Assembly: GCA_903879465.1 (NCBI GenBank)
Contig: CAIRLQ010000350.1
Location: 1-11,987 of the forward strand
DNA: 11,987 nt
From: an uncultured Opitutia bacterium
GTDB taxonomy: Bacteria > Verrucomicrobiota > Verrucomicrobiia > Opitutales > UBA953
Direction: 5' to 3'
The translations under genes were made by a program, and so were the position numbers. A model generated the notes under the pieces. That model was not told where the DNA came from, did not search any database, and saw only the letters and a program-made list of their open reading frames with translations. Positions within the stretch are counted from its first letter, which is position 1. Each line of letters starts with the position of its first letter. Shown here piece by piece: positions 7,087-11,987 of the stretch.

Positions 7087-9015
7087 TTTCTTGGCGGGCG
7101 GGACAGCGATTTCGTCACCAGCGCTGGCAGAGGGAGGCGTGGGAGTAGGCTGGGAAAGCTTGCGAGCGGCACCCTCAGCGACGGATTTAGCAAGGCGCTT
7201 CACCGCCGCCTCGCATGCAGGCGAAACCGGATTCAAGTCCTGCGCGGAGAGCCAAGCGGTGAGGGCCGCCGCCTCCGAACCATCCTTTTCAAGTTTCTCC
7301 GCCCTGCCAATCAATTGAGCATAATTGGCGACAAGCGGAGCGATGTCCGAACGCGTCTTCGCAAGCACCAGATCATCGGACTCCGTCTTATAAATCTCAA
7401 CGATGACATCCCAGGCGAGGTACGGATTATTCTGCGAAGCCAAGACGGAAGCCTTCTGGATGTTGGCGTCGAGTTCGCCGACGCGGTTGACGACCTTGCG
7501 CAGCTTCTCGGAACGCTCCTTGTCCTGAGCGAGAGCCAGCGCAAACTCCAACTTCTTGTTATAGATTTCACGCCACTTGGCCTCGGTAAGCATGCGATCG
7601 AATTCTGGCACCTTTTGGGCGAGGGTATCCTGACGGCCGACCACCTGATCTGCGAACTGCTTCACCCCGGGATTCTGCGGCCAAATCTTTGTCGCCCGCG
7701 CCAGAGCAGACTCGGCCTTGGTCATATCGCCGGTCAGAGCCGCAGACTTGGCGGAAAGAAGTGACATGTTGGAGGCATTGATTGCGTTGTTCACCTTCGA
7801 CAGAATTGCCGCACCCGGGAAGTCGCGGGCACGGCCACGCACCTTGTTTACGTAGCCTTCGACGCTCGCGAGATCATGCTCATCGCCGAGACGCTGCAGC
7901 TCGCGGAGATCCTTCCAGAGCTCCAGCATCTCGCGCTTCTTATCCTGCGGGTAAGCCATGACAACCGGCTCGAACTCGCCGAGAAAGAAGGTTTCCTGCA
8001 GGCGTTCGAAAGCGGAATAAAGCTCACCCTGTTTCACCAGGTCATCGACGGTTAGCATCCCTTTCGAGACATCTTTCATGGCCTCGCGCGAAAGCATGTC
8101 GAACGATTCAAGAGTCGGGACGAAATCCGAAATCGGGAAGAACTCCTTCACCTCCTTGGCTCCGACCACGATATTCTGGCTGCCTCCCTTAAAGAGTACG
8201 CGGTAAAAAGCGCTCGTGATGATCGAGTGGCGGTAGCGGCGGGCCATCAGAAAAGCCACCATCTGCGACTGGAATTCAATCTTAGCCTTCAGCCCGATGG
8301 CCGTCATCTCGGCATTCTTGGCGAGAATCTCCGCCTGAGTGCGGGCCTCGTCCTTAACCTTAAAGGCAAGCTCAGTCGTTCCCGTGGAAGCCTTACCTAG
8401 GGGCTTGGCCTTGGTCGCTGCCGACGACCGGGCATCGTTCGCTTCCTCAATCATATCCGCCCGGTTCACGATGATGCTTTCCTGATGCTTGCGAAGGGTT
8501 TCGAGATTGTTCTTGGTGACCTCGATTTGCCGAAACTCGGTCTTCATGGACCAAACCTTCTGGACTTGGGTTGCGATCGTGAGGCAATTACTCGCGTCGA
8601 CGTCGAATTCAGCCGCCTTGAACAGCAGGTTGAAAGCCTCCTGCTGGTTACGATAATAATTATCCTGGGTAATATTTCCCGGAGAGAGCAACTGCTGGAT
8701 TTGATCCAGCATGGCGATGTAGCGTTTGAGATCGCCGGCGTCGGGCGGCGAGGCCAGATAGCGTTCGAAGCGAGCGCGGACCGCTCGGGAATTTCCCAGA
8801 TTCATCGTGGTTCCCTTCCACTGCATGGTACCGTTCTCGACATCTACCGTGTCGCTGTTGACGTTAAAGATTCGGTCCGCACCGCCTTCGGCCGAGCTAC
8901 TCTTATAATCACCCCCGCCCCCGCCCGAGACGGCGGCGCCTGGAGGCGGGGCTTGGGCGAAGCCGATAACGGTCAGCGCGCACCAACCGAAACAACTGAG
9001 AATAATATGACGCAT
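7084..9015 (-). CDS. Unrecognised large exported helical protein
   Basis: I do not recognise this 643-residue protein. It begins with a plausible signal peptide (hydrophobic core about 4-20, likely cut near GFAQA), followed by a glycine run (31-35) and a short beta-like stretch (about 48-72). From about 75 onward it is predicted by eye to be almost wholly alpha-helical and charged. Coiled-coil-prone segments lie near 150-195 and 215-255. Two stretches look like tetratricopeptide-type helix pairs: 415-450 (LLSAKSAALTGDMTKAESAL onward to IWPQNP) and about 566-596 (AQLIGRAEKLEKDGSEAAAL onward to DLNP). The tail is proline/alanine-rich. This suggests an exported or periplasmic scaffold rather than an enzyme, since no catalytic motif is visible. 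It lies nine bases downstream of the 131-residue membrane protein gene on the same strand, so the two are probably cotranscribed. There is no clear Shine-Dalgarno sequence. Confidence 0.75.
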   Translation of the reverse strand: MRHIILSCFGWCALTVIGFAQAPPPGAAVSGGGGGDYKSSSAEGGADRIFNVNSDTVDVENGTMQWKGTTMNLGNSRAVRARFERYLASPPDAGDLKRYIAMLDQIQQLLSPGNITQDNYYRNQQEAFNLLFKAAEFDVDASNCLTIATQVQKVWSMKTEFRQIEVTKNNLETLRKHQESIIVNRADMIEEANDARSSAATKAKPLGKASTGTTELAFKVKDEARTQAEILAKNAEMTAIGLKAKIEFQSQMVAFLMARRYRHSIITSAFYRVLFKGGSQNIVVGAKEVKEFFPISDFVPTLESFDMLSREAMKDVSKGMLTVDDLVKQGELYSAFERLQETFFLGEFEPVVMAYPQDKKREMLELWKDLRELQRLGDEHDLASVEGYVNKVRGRARDFPGAAILSKVNNAINASNMSLLSAKSAALTGDMTKAESALARATKIWPQNPGVKQFADQVVGRQDTLAQKVPEFDRMLTEAKWREIYNKKLEFALALAQDKERSEKLRKVVNRVGELDANIQKASVLASQNNPYLAWDVIVEIYKTESDDLVLAKTRSDIAPLVANYAQLIGRAEKLEKDGSEAAALTAWLSAQDLNPVSPACEAAVKRLAKSVAEGAARKLSQPTPTPPSASAGDEIAVPPAKK

Positions 9016-9024
9016 GGCAGGAAA

Positions 9025-9420
9025 TCAGAAACGCTCGAGGGCTTCGACGACGAGGAGGTCGTGGGTGACGCGGAGTCTACACTTAAAGCGCTGGCCAACC
9101 TCGAAGGTATCGCCGGCGGAGACCGGGACAAAAATTGGGATGCGTCCTGAAGTGCGGGAGGGGTCTTTCTCGATGGGCTTCACGGCGAGCACCCGGCCAC
9201 GCCCTTCGACGAACGCGAGCTGCTGCTCGATTTGGCAATCCAGTCGATAGGCGTTCCCCTGCAATGTCGCCCAATCCTTGCGATAGGCCGAAGCGTCAAA
9301 ACGGGTGAGATTACCTAAGTCGCCGCCACCGCCCATGCGCGGCACTACGATGGCAACCAAGATGACAATCACCACCACGGGGATACCGAGGGCGAAAAAG
9401 AGCGGATTAATCTTAGACAT
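9025..9420 (-). CDS. Small unrecognised single-pass membrane protein
   Basis: This 131-residue protein has one N-terminal hydrophobic helix (about 8-27, LFFALGIPVVVIVILVAIVV), then a glycine run (30-33) and about 95 residues that would face the periplasm if the helix acts as an uncleaved anchor. The distal part alternates hydrophobic and charged residues (RVLAVKPIEK, RIPIFVPV, RFKCRLRVTHDLLVVEAL), suggesting a small beta domain. Two cysteines (C62 and C114) could pair. I know no family for it. It is the first gene of a likely two-gene unit, with only nine bases between its stop and the ATG of the 643-residue exported protein. The pair may act together in the envelope. The 119 bases upstream hold the terminator of the ABCG-like gene and must include this unit's promoter, which I could not identify with confidence. 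Confidence 0.72.
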   Translation of the reverse strand: MSKINPLFFALGIPVVVIVILVAIVVPRMGGGGDLGNLTRFDASAYRKDWATLQGNAYRLDCQIEQQLAFVEGRGRVLAVKPIEKDPSRTSGRIPIFVPVSAGDTFEVGQRFKCRLRVTHDLLVVEALERF

Positions 9421-9470
9421 GAAAGGGGCGAGGCTGTCCTACCCTTTTAAGCGTAACCAACTTAGGCATT

Positions 9471-9494
9471 AGTTCCAGCGATTTTCCTTATAAC
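9471..9494 (-). pseudogene. Possible leftover C-terminal tail of a second ABCG-like gene
   Basis: On the minus strand these bases read TAT AAG GAA AAT CGC TGG AAC followed by TA(A), i.e. YKENRWN then stop, the stop completing at 9469. The end of the intact ABCG-like gene 71 bases upstream reads CAG CAA AAG CGC TGG AAC TGA (QQKRWN, stop). By eye the two 20-base 3' ends agree at 17 positions, and both terminate at the equivalent codon. No start codon or rest of a gene accompanies this tail, so it is called a remnant only tentatively; convergence of short sequence is the alternative. Confidence 0.35.
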
Positions 9495-9501
9495 TAAAGG
9501 C

Positions 9502-9535
9502 GGTGACAGGTGGGGCCTTGGCCCCAGACCTCACC
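9502..9535 (-). terminator. Strong hairpin terminator candidate after the ABCG-like transporter gene
   Basis: The core is a perfect seven-pair stem TGGGGCC (9511-9517) / GGCCCCA (9520-9526) with a two-base loop; because so tight a loop is strained, the innermost pair would probably open. It is extended by GG/CC (9509-9510 with 9529-9530) and GGTGA/TCACC (9502-9506 with 9531-9535), separated by small bulges. It begins five bases after the transporter stop on the minus strand. The following sequence, GCCTTTAGTTAT, is only moderately T-rich. It separates the transporter from the downstream two-gene unit. Confidence 0.6.
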
Positions 9536-9539
9536 CTGT

Positions 9540-11237
9540 TCAGTTCCAGCGCTTTTGCTGACAGCCAAAAACCACCAAGCAGACCCCCAGCAGGCCTTGG
9601 ACCAGCAAGACGGTCAGGCCCAGCGCGGTGCTGGCCACGTAGGCGTTCTGATTTGGCATGCTCGCGGTATAGGCATCGTAGAGCGACTGACCCATCATAG
9701 ATTTCATATAGCCCGACCAGCCCCAGTAAGAATTGATGAAAGGTCGGCAGACCCAGGTCAGGGCGGCGGGCAAGGCCAGCACGACACCGGAAAGCGGGAG
9801 CTGGAAGCCGACGAGATAGATGGATAGTAATGAAGATTTCTCGGGCGAGGTCAGCATCGCGGAAAACCCCAGACAAACGACCGACATAGAGACACAGCTG
9901 GCGGCCAAGATAGCCAGCTGCTCGGCCCACGGTCCGGGGAAACCGCAGATTAACTTCACGAACAAGCACATCCAGAGTCCTTGAAAAATTGCGATTAGCG
10001 AAACGAAGGTGATTTTAGAGAAAGCGTAGGACCACGGCCGGAGGCCCGTCATGCGTTCTTTCTCATACAGCACGCGCTCGGCGGAGATTTCTCGCCCGCC
10101 GTTATTCGCCCCCATCAAGGTGAGCAAGATGACCTGGAACATAACCAGACCGGCAGCCAAGCCCGCGATTTGCGCGTTCGACATCTGCACCTTGAGGGCC
10201 TGCGCCACTTCCTCCATCGAGGCCGTGTTGCGGTCCATAGGAATCTTCAGAACGTTCCATTCCGCATCGAGATTAAAAATAATTACCAGCAGCGGGAAAC
10301 CGAAGGTAATCGCCAAAGTCAGGCCGAGATAACCGGTATCTCGGAAAAACAGCTTCAGGCGTCGCGCCAGCAGCGTGAAGAACTGCGAGACGCCGTCGGG
10401 CACAACGGGATCGGGCAGCGGCTCAATCTCGGCGGTCGCGCCTACCTTGACCAAGGCGGTCTCATAAGACTCCGGGTGCTCCGCTTGATGAATCGCCCAG
10501 CGGTCGCGCCACGTCGGGAGGTCGCAAACATTCAACACCTCGTAGAGGCGGAGCCCATCCGGAATACCGAAATAACCCAGTAACTCGGGCGGAGAACCCT
10601 GGAAAACGACATCACCCTGATAGACCACGGTCACCCAGTCGAACTGGTTAAGCTTGCCGAGATTATGAATAATACAGACGAAGCTTTTGCCGCTGGTTTC
10701 GGCGAGATTCCGCAAGAGGGCCAGAATCTGATCCTCGGACTGCGGATCCAGCCCGGAGGTAACTTCGTCGCAGACCATGCAAGGCGGATCCAGGGTCAAC
10801 TCCAGGCCAAGCGAAAGACGGCGGAGCTGGCCGCCGGAAAGAGCCGAGACACGCTTGTCGCGGTGGGGTGCCATCCCCGTCACGCCAAGCACTGACTCCA
10901 AGCGACGGGTGCGTTCGGCGGCATCCGGCACGGCGAGCTGCAGGGCATACTCCAGCGATTCGGCCACCGTTAACTGGGGCTGGGCCGCGGTGAACTGCGG
11001 AGCGAAACCGACCTTACCAACGAGATCCTCCGTGCAAGTGATACGCTGACCAGCAAGCGAAGCATCCCCGGTCGAAGGCAAGATGCCAAGGATGGCCTTC
11101 ATTAACGTGGTCTTACCGCAACCGGAAGGCCCGATGACGGCATTCAAGCCACGGGGCAGGAAACGAGCACTGGCGCCATCCAAGATGATCGGGCCGTTGG
11201 CACCCGCCTGGACAGTGAGGTTTTGGCAGCTCAGCAT
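9540..11237 (-). CDS. ABCG-like transporter: ATPase fused to ABC-2 membrane domain
   Basis: This 565-residue protein has an N-terminal ATPase followed by a membrane domain in one chain, the reverse order of the exporter pair in this window. ATPase motifs are Walker A GPSGCGKT at 36-43, Q81, signature LSGGQ at 133-137, Walker B CMVCDE at 153-158 with catalytic E158, and H191 in CIIHNLGKL. The linker runs to about 285. The membrane domain has about six helices (near 303-322, 356-378, 405-430, 440-462, 468-492 and 536-558). Before its third helix is GGREISAERVLYEKERMTGL, the re-entrant/connecting-helix signature shared by ABCG and ABC-2 permeases. Such half-transporters work as dimers in the inner membrane, usually exporting lipids or hydrophobic compounds; here the substrate is unknown. 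The ATG start is preceded by no clear Shine-Dalgarno. A hairpin follows the stop. The divergent neighbour coding for an exported protein starts 47 bases away, but there is no proof they are linked. Confidence 0.9.
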   Translation of the reverse strand: MLSCQNLTVQAGANGPIILDGASARFLPRGLNAVIGPSGCGKTTLMKAILGILPSTGDASLAGQRITCTEDLVGKVGFAPQFTAAQPQLTVAESLEYALQLAVPDAAERTRRLESVLGVTGMAPHRDKRVSALSGGQLRRLSLGLELTLDPPCMVCDEVTSGLDPQSEDQILALLRNLAETSGKSFVCIIHNLGKLNQFDWVTVVYQGDVVFQGSPPELLGYFGIPDGLRLYEVLNVCDLPTWRDRWAIHQAEHPESYETALVKVGATAEIEPLPDPVVPDGVSQFFTLLARRLKLFFRDTGYLGLTLAITFGFPLLVIIFNLDAEWNVLKIPMDRNTASMEEVAQALKVQMSNAQIAGLAAGLVMFQVILLTLMGANNGGREISAERVLYEKERMTGLRPWSYAFSKITFVSLIAIFQGLWMCLFVKLICGFPGPWAEQLAILAASCVSMSVVCLGFSAMLTSPEKSSLLSIYLVGFQLPLSGVVLALPAALTWVCRPFINSYWGWSGYMKSMMGQSLYDAYTASMPNQNAYVASTALGLTVLLVQGLLGVCLVVFGCQQKRWN

Positions 11238-11284
11238 TGGTTGTAATCTTGCTTCGGCACCCCCGTGGGTAAAGGATTAATGCC

Positions 11285-11968
11285 ATGAGCCCCAAAGTCC
11301 TCGCGACCGCCGCCCTGCTCGCGACCGCCGCCCTCTCCCCTCAGGCAGACGCCTTCCAGATGACCAAGAAGGCTATCCGCAACCAAGGCATCTTCGGCAT
11401 CAAGGTAGCTAACACCGACATGGGCTTCTACGGCCGTGCGGACTCCATCCTGTCGATCTCCTTTCAGGAATATACCACCGGCTCCTTCATTGTCGCCGAA
11501 GTTGTCATCGACATGAAGGACTCCAATCAGCAATTCCGCATCTACAACACTCGCCCAGCGGGCACGGCTGATATCGCCAACCGCGCGAACCGCGCCAGCG
11601 CCGCTAATTCCCAGAACCGCGGCCTCGACCCGACGGAAGCGCGTAAGGCACCCAGCTTCGGACCCCTCGACGTCCTTGAGTCCAAGGTTAACAACGTGAT
11701 CAACAACACCGCTGGCGATATCGTCGTGAAGACCTACCCCACCACCACCCACGCCAAGACAGTGGAGATGGTCATCTCAACCAAGGCCGAGCTGCAATTG
11801 CTCTACTCGAAACTCATCAGCCTCTACACGGGCATAGAAGTTGAAGCCGTCGACGGTGCTTCAGTCGAAGGCTCGAATGGTGCCACGGCCGCGGCTACCG
11901 CCGCGGGCAGTACCGCAGCCAAGATCAAGATCAACTCGATCGGCGGGGTGCTCTTCACGCTCGAGTAA
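11285..11968 (+). CDS. Unrecognised exported protein with repeat-duplicated signal peptide
   Basis: I do not recognise this 227-residue protein. It starts with a typical signal peptide whose hydrophobic core is a twofold repeat (LATAALLATAAL, residues 6-17), with likely cleavage after QADA at 23. The mature part has beta-like stretches (IFGIKVANTDMGF, SILSISFQEYTTGSFIVAEV, DIVVKTYPTT, KTVEMVIST), an asparagine/alanine-rich loop near 94-112, and a putative helix at 166-182. A low-complexity Ala/Gly/Thr/Ser linker (about 191-213) precedes a final short strand (IKINSIGGVLFTLE). It has no cysteines, no lipobox and no transmembrane helix, so it is probably periplasmic or surface-exposed. The start is supported by AAAGGA (11271-11276), eight bases before the ATG, the best ribosome site in the window. 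It is divergent from the ABCG-like transporter and is followed by another Shine-Dalgarno-like GGAGG, so it may lead an operon. Confidence 0.78.
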   Translation: MSPKVLATAALLATAALSPQADAFQMTKKAIRNQGIFGIKVANTDMGFYGRADSILSISFQEYTTGSFIVAEVVIDMKDSNQQFRIYNTRPAGTADIANRANRASAANSQNRGLDPTEARKAPSFGPLDVLESKVNNVINNTAGDIVVKTYPTTTHAKTVEMVISTKAELQLLYSKLISLYTGIEVEAVDGASVEGSNGATAAATAAGSTAAKIKINSIGGVLFTLE

Positions 11969-11971
11969 ACC

Positions 11972-11976
11972 GGAGG
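11972..11976 (+). promoter_or_regulatory. Possible ribosome binding site of a gene beginning just beyond the window
   Basis: GGAGG occurs four bases after the TAA of the 227-residue protein gene, with 11 bases left in the window and no start codon in them. Spacing would allow a start at or just past the window edge. Alternatively the bases belong to a CGG/CCG-rich hairpin after the stop. Confidence 0.3.
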
Positions 11977-11987
11977 CAACCCCCGAC

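Noticed and set aside
9495..9969. Open minus-strand frame extending upstream of the orphan YKENRWN tail, over the transporter 3' end
   Set aside because: It lies in another frame of the ABCG-like coding region, is arginine/glycine-rich and has no membrane helices, so it is a shadow. Only the last codons, outside the transporter, resemble a true gene end.
11223..11249. Promoter-like TTGGCA and TAATCT upstream of the 227-residue protein gene
   Set aside because: The spacer is only 15 bases and the -10 match is three of six, with no second line of support.
11231..11752. Minus-strand open frame of 173 codons antisense to the exported protein gene
   Set aside because: The plus-strand frame has a signal peptide, a good ribosome site and normal composition; the antisense translation has no recognisable features.

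Overview
The window is a densely packed, GC-rich bacterial chromosomal segment with nine genes and no RNA genes, CRISPR arrays, insertion sequences or phage genes that I could see. Intergenic gaps are mostly below 120 bases, two adjacent gene pairs overlap by ATGA, and most genes lack a strong Shine-Dalgarno sequence. Together with the class of GlgC and several large exported proteins of no family I recognise, this suggests a Gram-negative of the Verrucomicrobiota (perhaps Opitutae-like). That placement is an inference from general resemblance, not something the sequence proves.

Layout. Bases 1-137 hold the last 44 codons of a branched-chain amino acid aminotransferase (plus strand). Two translationally coupled ABC exporter half-transporters follow (173-3807, plus). 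Their motif deviations are complementary, as expected of a heterodimer with one degenerate ATP site. A minus-strand pair faces them: glgC (ADP-glucose pyrophosphorylase) coupled to an unrecognised five-helix membrane protein (3812-6174). Divergent from glgC is a YycJ/WalJ-like metallo-beta-lactamase-fold hydrolase (6280-7074, plus). It converges on a minus-strand pair (7084-9420) coding for a 131-residue single-helix membrane protein and a 643-residue exported helical protein. Upstream of these, also on minus, is an ABCG-like transporter with ATPase and membrane domain in one chain (9540-11237), with a strong terminator-like hairpin after its stop. Divergent from it by 47 bases is a 227-residue exported protein of unknown function (11285-11968, plus).

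How the genes work together. The exporter pair and the ABCG-like protein are two unrelated membrane pumps with unknown cargo. GlgC makes ADP-glucose for glycogen, but no other glycogen gene is present. The four unrecognised envelope proteins are the real unknowns.

No convincing new multi-gene system emerges. The observations most worth following are a leftover second C-terminal tail behind the ABCG-like gene, the asymmetric exporter pair, the glgC-membrane protein coupling, and the two-gene envelope operon.
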